Source of the DNA: Candidatus Kapaibacterium sp.
Lineage (GTDB): Bacteria; Bacteroidota; Ignavibacteria; Palsa-1295
Assembly (NCBI GenBank): GCA_025450975.1
Contig: JANWLI010000069.1
Coordinates: 1 to 6,310, forward strand
Length of the DNA: 6,310 bases
Reading direction: 5' to 3'
The notes under the pieces are model-generated. The model saw only the letters and a list, made by a program, of their open reading frames with translations, ran no database searches and was not told where the DNA came from. The position numbers were made by a program, and so were the translations under genes. Positions 1-6,310 of the stretch are shown in pieces. The stretch's first letter is position 1. Each line of letters opens with the position of its first letter.

Positions 1-234
1 ATTAACCTGCAGCTCTTCGATCTGATGCAGCGGAATATTTACGTTCGCGAACTCACCGAAACCCGTCGTGATACCGTAGATCACTTCGCCGCGTTCGACC
101 CAACCGTCGACAAGCTTGCGCGATGCTTCTACTCGTGCACGCGATTCTTCGGTGAGGGCGAATGATCGTTCTTCGCCTCGGGCCGCGCGGGCTACATCGG
201 TGATCGTAAGAGAGTAACCGTCAATCTTCAGCAT
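1..234 (-). CDS. hutH: Histidine ammonia-lyase, N-terminal 78 codons (cut by window edge)
   Basis: Reading leftward from an ATG at 234-232, the frame stays open to base 1 and gives 78 residues, about 15% of the roughly 500 expected. The protein opens MLKIDGYSLTITDVARAARG, the usual start of the aromatic amino acid lyase family. Residues 52-60 read IYGITTGFG, with Tyr53 at the position of the active-site tyrosine known in Pseudomonas HutH, followed by IPLHQIEELQVN at 67-78, which closely resembles bacterial and animal histidine ammonia-lyases. The enzyme is cytoplasmic and removes ammonia from L-histidine to give urocanate, the first step of the Hut pathway. The Ala-Ser-Gly triad that forms the MIO cofactor lies outside the window, so phenylalanine or tyrosine lyase is not strictly excluded. 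The start overlaps the end of the upstream DUF3109 gene by 14 bases, pointing to one transcript. A weak purine stretch (AGGCGA) lies just before the ATG. Confidence 0.87.
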   Translation of the reverse strand, partial: MLKIDGYSLTITDVARAARGEERSFALTEESRARVEASRKLVDGWVERGEVIYGITTGFGEFANVNIPLHQIEELQVN

Positions 235-829
235 TCGCCTGTAAGTGGTCTATAAGTATTTTCGTCCGCTCCGCCCCGAGGGCGCGCACAAGCGGAGTTT
301 CGAGAAATTCTGCGAGTATGATCGCTTCACGGTCGCCGCGTTCGCGGGCCGGATCGCAGTCCGACAAAATATCGTACCGAATAAGATACGAATCTTTTTC
401 CTCCATCGCATCGATCCGGAACGGATAGAGGTGACACGAGATCGGCTTTTCGTAGCCTTCAAGTTCTTTGTTGCGATAGGCTGTCTGTATCGAACACAGC
501 GCCACATCGCCATCCCAATGCACGAAAGCGCACTCATTGCCGCCAATCGTCCGGACGGTAAACTCACCATTAAGCTCGCGGTGCCAGGCGCCGTGCGTCT
601 CAATTGCCTCGCGGCCTTTTTCGGGAATATACTTTTTTACAAGCGGATACACCGCTTCGATGATCGACAGCTCTTCGGGAAGTAACGGCGCACCTTGTCC
701 ACCGGGTATGGTGCAGCACGCGCCTTTACATGCGCCAAGGTCGCAGGCAAAACGCTCGCCGGCGATATCCTGCTCGACAAAGAAATGTGTCGTCTCAGGA
801 TAGATCGGTAAGGGGAAGTCGATCTTCAC
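221..829 (-). CDS. DUF3109 family cysteine-cluster protein
   Basis: This 202-residue protein matches DUF3109, a family of uncharacterised proteins common in Bacteroidota that resembles YkgJ-type putative zinc or iron-sulfur proteins. The hallmark is at residues 29-48: Cys29, Cys34, Cys38 and Cys39 in CDLGACKGACC, followed by GGQGAPL. Further cysteines lie at 100, 112, 132 (in SCHLYPFRI) and 158, giving eight in all, as expected of a metal-binding domain. No signal peptide or membrane segment is visible, so it should be cytoplasmic. The start is a GTG (829-827) that overlaps the stop of the sixA-like gene as GTGA; there is no other Met, and no ATG, until about residue 141, so the GTG start is well supported. 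Its 3' end overlaps the hutH start by 14 bases. The biochemical role of the family is unknown and the neighbours do not settle it. Confidence 0.88.
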   Translation of the reverse strand: MKIDFPLPIYPETTHFFVEQDIAGERFACDLGACKGACCTIPGGQGAPLLPEELSIIEAVYPLVKKYIPEKGREAIETHGAWHRELNGEFTVRTIGGNECAFVHWDGDVALCSIQTAYRNKELEGYEKPISCHLYPFRIDAMEEKDSYLIRYDILSDCDPARERGDREAIILAEFLETPLVRALGAERTKILIDHLQANAED

Positions 830-1326
830 GCAAGATTGCCGACCCGCGGCGGGAAGAGACCAACGAGCACACCGCGGACACGCGGAGCATCGGCATTCAT
901 TAACTCAAATAATGCGACCGCACTCTTCTTCATCTCGATGCCCGAGCGTGAAAGTCCGAGAAGTGCAGACCCGAAGGACGACATATGCGGCTCATGACCG
1001 ACGAACATAACGACCTTATGGTCACGGAAGACCTTCTCGACAAGCATCATGGTGTCCATGATATCGGCCGCTGGCACAAGCGCTTCATCTTCTTCAAGCT
1101 TAGCTTCGGGAGCAAACTCTTTAATGGCGATCGCTGCCGTTTCTTTCGCACGAATAAGCGTGCTCGAGATAATGATCTCCGGCACCGGATACTTCATTTC
1201 CGCGAGCGCTTCCATGACGTCGCGGGTCTTGTCCTTACCTTCGGTGACGAGTCTGCGCTCGGCGTCGGTGCCGCGGGCGCTATAGTCTTCGGCGATTCCG
1301 TGACGTAAAAGGTATAAATGCATCAT
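826..1326 (-). CDS. sixA: SixA-like phosphohistidine phosphatase (histidine phosphatase family)
   Basis: This 166-residue protein is close to the length of E. coli SixA (161). It begins MMHLYLLRHGIAED, with the Arg8-His9-Gly10 motif in which the histidine is the phosphate acceptor. Other expected features are Arg59 in SSTLIRAKETA, the acidic residue Glu81 in EDEALVP, and the second catalytic histidine, His111, in VGHEPHM. All core catalytic residues of the branch 1 histidine phosphatase superfamily are therefore present. SixA in E. coli dephosphorylates phosphohistidine, including on the nitrogen phosphotransferase system; the target here is unknown. The protein lacks a signal peptide and should be cytoplasmic. 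Two successive ATG codons (1326-1321) could serve as start. No Shine-Dalgarno sequence is visible, and a strong hairpin ends just upstream. The stop overlaps the GTG of the next gene by 4 bases. A different small-molecule phosphatase role cannot be ruled out. Confidence 0.85.
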   Translation of the reverse strand: MMHLYLLRHGIAEDYSARGTDAERRLVTEGKDKTRDVMEALAEMKYPVPEIIISSTLIRAKETAAIAIKEFAPEAKLEEDEALVPAADIMDTMMLVEKVFRDHKVVMFVGHEPHMSSFGSALLGLSRSGIEMKKSAVALFELMNADAPRVRGVLVGLFPPRVGNLA

Positions 1327-1330
1327 GTGT

Positions 1331-1370
1331 TTAAAACAACGAAGCGGCAGGAATGGTCCTGCCGCTTCGT
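1331..1370 (-). terminator. Intrinsic terminator or attenuator after the binding-protein genes
   Basis: Bases 1339-1352 (ACGAAGCGGCAGGA) and 1357-1370 (TCCTGCCGCTTCGT) are perfect reverse complements: a 14-bp GC-rich stem with a 4-base loop. Read on the minus strand, the stem is followed by TGTTTTAA, a short imperfect U-run. In the plus direction no T-run follows, so it acts for minus-strand transcripts. It begins 21 bases after the stop of the last binding-protein gene and ends only 4 bases before the sixA-like ATG. It may be a full terminator or a leaky one that lets some transcription continue. Confidence 0.8.
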
Positions 1371-1391
1371 ATAAAGAGATTATTACTCTCG

Positions 1392-3182
1392 TTAACTTGG
1401 CTGCATGGCAGCTGGTGCCATCACCGTTGAAGGCGCGCCGGCCTTCGGCGTAATGCCCGAGCCTTTAACGATCCAGAATGGCACATTCAGGCATGGACGC
1501 TGCGTGAAATACTCCACATTTTCGAAGCGCTTGAGGTAGATCATACGCGCCGGCGTCGACCAAAGGAATGTTACCGGCTGCTCCTCGTGAACGATCTGCT
1601 GGAAGCGCTTCATGTACTCGCCACGCTTCGCCTTATCGAATTCGACACGATTCATTTCCAGAAGCTTATCGACTTCTGCGTTCTTAAATGAGAACGTGTT
1701 GAATCCTTTATTCGCGGCTTGCGACGAATGGAACTGCTGGAACGGGTCATCCTCGGTTGCATTGCCGCCCGTATTTGATATCGCAGCATCGAACTTGTGG
1801 GTACGCGTATTTTCCACGAAGATCGACCATTCGAATGCAGTGATATCTGCTTTAATACCGACCTTCTTCAGCTGCTCGGAGATCACCAGCGTTGCCTGCT
1901 TCATCGTTTCATTACCACTGATATTCATGAAGGTGAATTCGAAAGGCGTTTTCTTGCCGTTGATCACTTTGTCAAGGTATCCGTCGCCGTCGGAATCGGT
2001 CCAGCCTGCTTCGGCTAAGAGTGCCTTTGCACGAGCCGGATCGAACTTGGGCCCGGGAAGCGATGCATCGTGCCACGGGTTGGTAAAGTTGATCGCTGCA
2101 TTAAGCGGGCGCGCAATGCCTTTAATGATCTCCTTAATGATCAGGTCGCGATCGATCAAATGCCCCATGGCCCAGCGGACCTTCTTGTCGGAAAAGATCG
2201 GATGATCGTTATTCCACTGCAACATCGACTTTGCATTGTAGTAGACCGTATCCTTCTTAATATACGGCTGCTTCATCGTATCGATACTCATAAAGACCGG
2301 ACCGGAAATATTATCGATCAGGTCGATATCTTTTGCTTTGATCGCCGTAGCGGCAGCATTATAATCCGTGATCGTCTTGAGGATAATACGCTCCGGATAT
2401 GCCTCGGACCATGGAATCTCCTTGCCCCAGTAGTTCGGATTGAGCTTCAGCGAAATATGCTGGTTCGTTTTCCATTCCTCGAAGAGGTACGCACCGGAAC
2501 CGACAAGGTACTTCGGATCACGAGCATGCTCACCGGATGCGAACCACGCTGCCTGTTTCTGAAACACGTCCTTATTCTTGGGCTTTCCCGATTTAATCTC
2601 CGACCAATCCATCTGGTCGGTCAGGTTCTCCGGATCGAAGATATGCTTCGGCAGGATCTTCACGTAGCCGCCACTGAGCACATATTCGTTCTGAAAGTAT
2701 GGTTCTTTCATGTGGAAAGCGATCTTCATCTTATCGCCGCCGACAAAGGAAATGCTATCGAGCGGATTCAGATAATTTTTGAGTGACGAGGTCTCCACCT
2801 GAAACGGATTCATCGTCGTCTTAAACGTAAAGACCACATCGTCCCCGGTGATGGGCTTGCCGTCGCTAAAGCGTGCGTTGGGCTTCAGCGTGTATGTATA
2901 GGTCAAATGATCCGCGCTGATCTCCGGAAGACTTGCCATTCCTTCGACAAGCTCATTGGTGTGCGAATTCGTACCATTGAGCGGCTCCCAGATGAAGGCA
3001 GCTACGTACTGTGCCGTCACGTCATGGTTGAGGCCGGGAATAATATTGGTCGCATCGGCGAGCTGCCACCACACAACCTGGTTCTTGGTCGACAGACCGT
3101 ATTCATTACCCGGCGACGAGGCATCCTTGCCGCCACAGCTCATGAGAAAAAAACAGGTAAAGAGCACTGCAAAAATTTTCAT
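1392..3182 (-). CDS. Family 5 (peptide-type) ABC transporter solute-binding lipoprotein, copy 1
   Basis: This 596-residue protein is a full-length member of the SBP_bac_5 family (cluster C, OppA/DppA type). A short signal peptide ends in a lipobox, LMSC, with Cys16 as the lipidated residue, so the mature protein is a periplasm-facing lipoprotein. Family marks in order are IWEPLN at 64-69, FSDGKPITGDDVVFTF at 105-120, GSGAYLFEEW at 228-237, NPNYWG at 248-253, VRWAMGHLIDRD at 335-346, AKALLAEAGW at 385-394 and HEEQP at 532-536. An EF-hand-like DSDGDGYLD loop occupies 396-404. The likely cargo is oligopeptides, but the family also binds nickel, sugars and other ligands, so the substrate is open. 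It lies 18 bases after copy 2 and is the last gene before the hairpin. Its C-terminus carries an Ala/Pro-rich tail longer than those of its paralogues. No permease or ATPase gene is adjacent on this side. Confidence 0.92.
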   Translation of the reverse strand: MKIFAVLFTCFFLMSCGGKDASSPGNEYGLSTKNQVVWWQLADATNIIPGLNHDVTAQYVAAFIWEPLNGTNSHTNELVEGMASLPEISADHLTYTYTLKPNARFSDGKPITGDDVVFTFKTTMNPFQVETSSLKNYLNPLDSISFVGGDKMKIAFHMKEPYFQNEYVLSGGYVKILPKHIFDPENLTDQMDWSEIKSGKPKNKDVFQKQAAWFASGEHARDPKYLVGSGAYLFEEWKTNQHISLKLNPNYWGKEIPWSEAYPERIILKTITDYNAAATAIKAKDIDLIDNISGPVFMSIDTMKQPYIKKDTVYYNAKSMLQWNNDHPIFSDKKVRWAMGHLIDRDLIIKEIIKGIARPLNAAINFTNPWHDASLPGPKFDPARAKALLAEAGWTDSDGDGYLDKVINGKKTPFEFTFMNISGNETMKQATLVISEQLKKVGIKADITAFEWSIFVENTRTHKFDAAISNTGGNATEDDPFQQFHSSQAANKGFNTFSFKNAEVDKLLEMNRVEFDKAKRGEYMKRFQQIVHEEQPVTFLWSTPARMIYLKRFENVEYFTQRPCLNVPFWIVKGSGITPKAGAPSTVMAPAAMQPS

Positions 3183-3200
3183 AGAAGTGTTCCGAGCGGA

Positions 3201-4985
3201 TTACATATTTTGTTTAATCGTTGACGGTCTGTTCGCAATAGGCTGCGCACCTGAACCGCGTACGATCCAGTATTGCGGACTAAAGCCCGGGCGCTGGCGG
3301 AACCACTCAACATTATCAAAGCGGTCCACGCGTGCAAGCAGCAACGGTGTTGCCCAGAGGAACGACACGGGCTGCTCTTCGTGAATGATCTCCTGCAGGC
3401 GCCCCATATTCTGTTTCCGTTTTGCCGGATCAAACTCTGTACGAGTTGAGGCAAGCAAGGCATCGGCCTCGGCATTAATAAACGAATGCCAGTTCGAACC
3501 TTTATTTTTTGCCTGTGACGAATGCCAGGTCTGATACAGATCGTTCGTTGCTCCTGCATTTCCGCCAAGCGAACTGTAGCACGCATCGAAATTATGACTA
3601 TGCAGATTTTCCAGAAAGACGGACCATTCAAGCGAGATGACCTCTGCTTTAATCCCTGCCTTGCGGAATTGCTCGGAGACGATCAGCAGAACCTGCTTGC
3701 GCACTTCATTGCCGGCGTTCGTCGAAAAGGTAAACTCGAACGGTGTTTTCTTACCGTTGATCGTTTTGTCGAGTACACCATTACCGTCTGAGTCCGTCCA
3801 TCCGGCTTCGGCGAGCAACTGCTTCGCCTTCTCAGGGTTAAATTCTATATCCGGAAGATTTGGATTATGATCGGGCTGCGTGAAGATGATCGGGCTTTGC
3901 ACCGGACGCGCCAATCCTTTTAAGACTTGTTCGATGATCTCCTGCTTATTAATAAGATGTCCGAGTGCCAGGCGTACGTTCTTATCCTGGAAGACCGGTC
4001 GTTTTTTATTCCAGGCGAGGTACGCATACTGATTCACGTAAACCGTATCGCGCTTGATGAACGGCTGTTTTGTAGAGTCAATGGTCAGGAATAGCGGCGG
4101 CGGCACCTGATCCATAATATCAAGGTCTTTCGCTTTGAGTGCGGTGACCGCAGCATTCGGATCGTTGATCGTCTTATAAATGATCTCGTCAAGGTACGCT
4201 TCACCCCATCCTTCATCCTTTGCCCAATAATTGGGGTTCTTCTTCAGGGTAATGCGGTCAAACGTGATCCACTCCTTGAAGAGGTATGGCCCGCTTCCGA
4301 CAACGTACTTCGGATCACGCGTCACCTCTTTCGACGTAAGCCAGTCTGCAAACTCCTTAAAGACCGGATTGCTTGCTTCGGACTTCAGTCCGGGCCACGT
4401 CATCTGATCGGTCAGCCCCTTTGGATCAAAAATATGCTTCGGCAGGATCGGCACATACCCGGTTGCAAGCACACGATCCATCATGAAGTATGGGGTATTG
4501 ACACGGAAGGCAACTTTCATCTTATCGCCGCCAACCAGATATACACTATCAAGGGCGCTGATATAGTTACGTAACGAGGTGGCATCGATCAGTGCCGGAT
4601 TCATGACGGTCTTGAAGCTGAAGATCGCGTCTTCGCCGGTGATCGGTTTTCCATCGGACCACTTCGCCTTTGGATTCATCGTAAACGTATACGTTAGGTG
4701 ATCTTCCGAAATCTCCGGCAAGCTCGCCATCCACGGGATCGACTCGAGCGTACGCGCATCGACGCTATTGAGCGGCTCCCAGATCAATTGATACACGTAC
4801 GGTGCACTCGCATCATGGGAGATATAGGGGATCAGCGTCGTCACGTCTGAGAGCTGCCACCAAACGAAGTTGTTCTTTGTCGAAAGGCCGTATTGGTTGG
4901 TTGCCGAAGAAGAGCTTTCCTTCCCTCCGCACCCTGCGAGAAATACCGCATAGGCCAACATGCATACTGTGAGAATCTTTTTCAT
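3201..4985 (-). CDS. Family 5 (peptide-type) ABC transporter solute-binding lipoprotein, copy 2
   Basis: This 594-residue protein is co-linear with copy 1 along its whole length and clearly homologous. The signal peptide ends in the lipobox LAGC with Cys19, followed by Gly-Gly-Lys-Glu and a serine-rich linker. Family marks are IWEPLN at 68-73, WSDGKPITGEDAIFSF at 109-124, GSGPYLFKEW at 230-239, NPNYWA at 250-255, VRLALGHLIN at 337-346, AKQLLAEAGW at 387-396, the EF-hand-like loop DSDGNGVLD at 398-406 and HEEQP at 535-539. By eye, its C-terminal half is closer to copy 3 than to copy 1; for example both share NAGNEVRKQVLL and LDRFDNV/VDRFDNV-type segments. The role is capture of a solute, probably peptide, for an ABC importer not seen here. 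The start ATG (4985-4983) follows copy 3 by 24 AT-rich bases without a Shine-Dalgarno motif. Confidence 0.92.
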   Translation of the reverse strand: MKKILTVCMLAYAVFLAGCGGKESSSSATNQYGLSTKNNFVWWQLSDVTTLIPYISHDASAPYVYQLIWEPLNSVDARTLESIPWMASLPEISEDHLTYTFTMNPKAKWSDGKPITGEDAIFSFKTVMNPALIDATSLRNYISALDSVYLVGGDKMKVAFRVNTPYFMMDRVLATGYVPILPKHIFDPKGLTDQMTWPGLKSEASNPVFKEFADWLTSKEVTRDPKYVVGSGPYLFKEWITFDRITLKKNPNYWAKDEGWGEAYLDEIIYKTINDPNAAVTALKAKDLDIMDQVPPPLFLTIDSTKQPFIKRDTVYVNQYAYLAWNKKRPVFQDKNVRLALGHLINKQEIIEQVLKGLARPVQSPIIFTQPDHNPNLPDIEFNPEKAKQLLAEAGWTDSDGNGVLDKTINGKKTPFEFTFSTNAGNEVRKQVLLIVSEQFRKAGIKAEVISLEWSVFLENLHSHNFDACYSSLGGNAGATNDLYQTWHSSQAKNKGSNWHSFINAEADALLASTRTEFDPAKRKQNMGRLQEIIHEEQPVSFLWATPLLLARVDRFDNVEWFRQRPGFSPQYWIVRGSGAQPIANRPSTIKQNM

Positions 4986-5009
4986 ACGAGTAGAGAAAAA
5001 ATCTATTAA

Positions 5010-6310
5010 TTAAAACATTGATGCAGCCTGCTTCTGGACGCCGGATCCTCGTGGGATCCAGTACCTGACCTCGAAGCACGGACGCTGACGATAGAACGCA
5101 ACGTTGTCAAAGCGGTCAAGCATACCGATATACAGCGGACCGGCAAAAAGGAATGTCACCGGCTGCTCTTCGGCAAAGATCTCCTGCATACGCTTAGACA
5201 TTTGCAAGCGTGTTGGCTTGTCAAATTCCGTACGGTAATCCGCTAATAATTTGTCCAACTCTTCATTCTTAAATGAGCAATAATTCGAGCCCTTATTGCG
5301 CGATTGGGAAGAATGCCACAATTGATAAATGTCATCCTCCGTCGCATTGCCGCTCCATGCACCATAGCAGGCGTCAAAATTATGCGACTTCGTATTTTCC
5401 AGATACACCGACCACTCCAAGGCAGTCACTTCTGCGGTAATCCCTGCCTTACGCAACCGCTCGGCAATAACGAGCAGCACTTGCTTGCGAACTTCATTAC
5501 CGGCATTGACCTGGAAGGTAAACTTAAATGGCGTCCTCGCCCCATTAAGCACTTTGTCTAAGATGCCATCGCCATCGGAATCGGTCCAGCCGGCTTCGGT
5601 TAGGAGGGCTTTTGCTGCTTCGGTGTTGAAGGCAAGTTGTTTAACTGTCGAATCGTAGTTCGGCTGCGTAAACATGATCGGCCCATCGTTGGGACGCGTC
5701 AAGTTCTTCATGATCGATTGCAGGATCTCATTGCGATCGATGAGCATCGTCAACGCCTTACGAACGCGCTTATCACTAAAGAGCGGTCGCGCATTGTTCC
5801 AGCCGATAAACGTGTATGCATTGTAAAAGACCTGCTGCTTATGGATAAACGGCTGTTTTGTTGTGTCAAGCAGACTAAACTGATCCGGCTTGAGCGCGTC
5901 GATCAGATCGATGTCTTTACCTTTCAGTGCAGTCAGCGCCGAGTTCTGGTCGTTGATCGTCTTGAAGATGATCTCTTCGGGATATGCTTCCTGCAACTTC
6001 ACCCCTTTCGCCCAATAGTTTGGATTGAGCTTGATCGTAATATGGCTGAACGTCTCCCACTCCTTGAAGGTGTAGGGTCCGCTGCCGATCTGGAATTTCG
6101 GATCGCGGCCAAGCTCGGGCTTCTCAAACCAGGTTGCAAACTCCTGCACTGCAGCGTTCGACGTGTTCAGATCGTGCAGATCTGGCCAGGAGATCTTATC
6201 GGTTAAACTCTCCGGATCCTGAATATGCTTGGGGATCAGCGGAACATAGCCGCCTGCAAGCACTGAATGTGCATCGTAGTAAGGCTTCGAGAGATGGAAG
6301 GCGACTGTCG
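5010..6310 (-). CDS. Family 5 (peptide-type) ABC transporter solute-binding protein, copy 3 (N-terminus outside window)
   Basis: The frame is open from the stop at 5010-5012 to the right edge, giving 432 residues; by alignment to copy 2 about 155 residues, including any signal peptide, lie outside. The first visible residues, TVAFHLSKPYYDAHSV, match KVAFRVNTPYFMMDRV of copy 2, so the GTG at 6263-6261 is an internal valine and not the start. Visible family marks (numbered from the edge) are GYVPLIPKH at 20-28, GSGPYTFKEW at 75-84, NPNYWA at 95-100, VRKALTMLIDRNE at 182-194, AKALLTEAGW at 232-241, the EF-hand-like loop DSDGDGILD at 243-251, and AEEQP at 379-383. The third protein of the array, it should act like its paralogues outside the inner membrane in solute capture. 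Being the most upstream of the three, it would be nearest the promoter, which is not in view. Its C-terminal tail is the shortest of the three. Confidence 0.93.
   Translation of the reverse strand, partial: TVAFHLSKPYYDAHSVLAGGYVPLIPKHIQDPESLTDKISWPDLHDLNTSNAAVQEFATWFEKPELGRDPKFQIGSGPYTFKEWETFSHITIKLNPNYWAKGVKLQEAYPEEIIFKTINDQNSALTALKGKDIDLIDALKPDQFSLLDTTKQPFIHKQQVFYNAYTFIGWNNARPLFSDKRVRKALTMLIDRNEILQSIMKNLTRPNDGPIMFTQPNYDSTVKQLAFNTEAAKALLTEAGWTDSDGDGILDKVLNGARTPFKFTFQVNAGNEVRKQVLLVIAERLRKAGITAEVTALEWSVYLENTKSHNFDACYGAWSGNATEDDIYQLWHSSQSRNKGSNYCSFKNEELDKLLADYRTEFDKPTRLQMSKRMQEIFAEEQPVTFLFAGPLYIGMLDRFDNVAFYRQRPCFEVRYWIPRGSGVQKQAASMF

Larger units (their letters stand above)
1392..6310 (-). repeat. 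Tandem array of three paralogous solute-binding protein genes
   Basis: The three genes lie head to tail at a spacing of about 1.8 kb and encode proteins that align end to end with almost no gaps. Shared blocks include AGWTDSDG, DPKY/DPKF followed by the GSG-Y-F-EW motif, and WHSSQ or FHSSQ followed by NKG. The nucleotide sequences have drifted considerably and the copies differ throughout, so this is an old or fast-diverging triplication and not a recent exact duplication. Whether more copies exist beyond base 6310 cannot be seen. Confidence 0.88.

Noticed and set aside
245..685. Plus-strand open frame of 146 codons opposite the DUF3109 gene.
   Set aside because: It lies inside the DUF3109 gene, which has a clear cysteine motif, and its product shows no recognisable domain.
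1372..1390. AT-rich stretch with TATA-like and small inverted-repeat elements just upstream of the hairpin, as a sixA promoter.
   Set aside because: No convincing pair of -35/-7 or -10 elements can be fixed by eye; kept only as a possibility in the hairpin finding.
2070..2786. Long plus-strand open frame of 238 codons opposite copy 1, with a look-alike at 5637-6206 opposite copy 3.
   Set aside because: The two antisense products resemble each other only because they mirror homologous stretches of the binding-protein genes in the same relative frame. Neither has family motifs, and both lie wholly inside well-supported genes.
3179..3631. Minus-strand open frame of 150 codons in another frame of copy 2.
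   Set aside because: It overlaps the true frame of copy 2, which is continuous and full of family motifs; the alternative product is rich in Arg, Ser and Cys and looks like an out-of-frame shadow.
5043..5059. Inverted repeat GGATCC-5 bases-GGATCC near the 3' end of copy 3.
   Set aside because: The stem is only 6 bp, lies inside coding sequence for a conserved YWIPRGSG segment, and has no T-run; it looks like chance.
6261..6263. GTG as a possible start for copy 3.
   Set aside because: The frame continues upstream to the window edge with residues that align with copies 1 and 2, so this codon is an internal valine.
1..6310. Search for RNA genes, CRISPR arrays, insertion sequences and phage or defence genes.
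   Set aside because: No tRNA-like folds, spaced short repeats, transposase motifs or terminal inverted repeats were seen; coding genes fill nearly all of the window.

Overview
The window holds six genes, all on the minus strand, so transcription runs from the right edge (6310) to the left edge (1). It is almost wall-to-wall coding, and no gene-free stretch exceeds about 65 bases. The organism looks like a Gram-negative bacterium of roughly 50% GC. The DUF3109-type cysteine protein, the two readable lipoprotein signal peptides and the near absence of Shine-Dalgarno sequences all suggest the Bacteroidota/Chlorobiota/Kapabacteria side of the tree. That placement is an inference from gene style only.

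Right part (1392-6310): three head-to-tail paralogous genes encode family 5 (oligopeptide/dipeptide type) extracytoplasmic solute-binding proteins. The most upstream one is cut by the window edge. The gaps between them are only 24 and 18 bases, so they are very probably one transcript. No permease or ATPase gene is in view. A perfect 14-bp hairpin followed by a short T-rich run (1331-1370) closes this unit.

Left part (1-1326): three tightly packed genes follow the hairpin. They are a SixA-like phosphohistidine phosphatase (histidine phosphatase family), a DUF3109 cysteine-cluster protein that overlaps it by 4 bases (GTGA), and the first 78 codons of a histidine ammonia-lyase (hutH) that overlaps the DUF3109 gene by 14 bases. 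These overlaps suggest translational coupling. The sixA start lies only 4 bases beyond the T-rich run of the hairpin, so this group is either expressed by readthrough or has a promoter in or next to the hairpin.

Taken together, the window looks like peptide capture at the cell envelope beside the first step of histidine breakdown. That link is suggestive only. I see no clearly new biological system. The points most worth a second look are the array of three diverged binding proteins and the hairpin placed directly against the sixA start.
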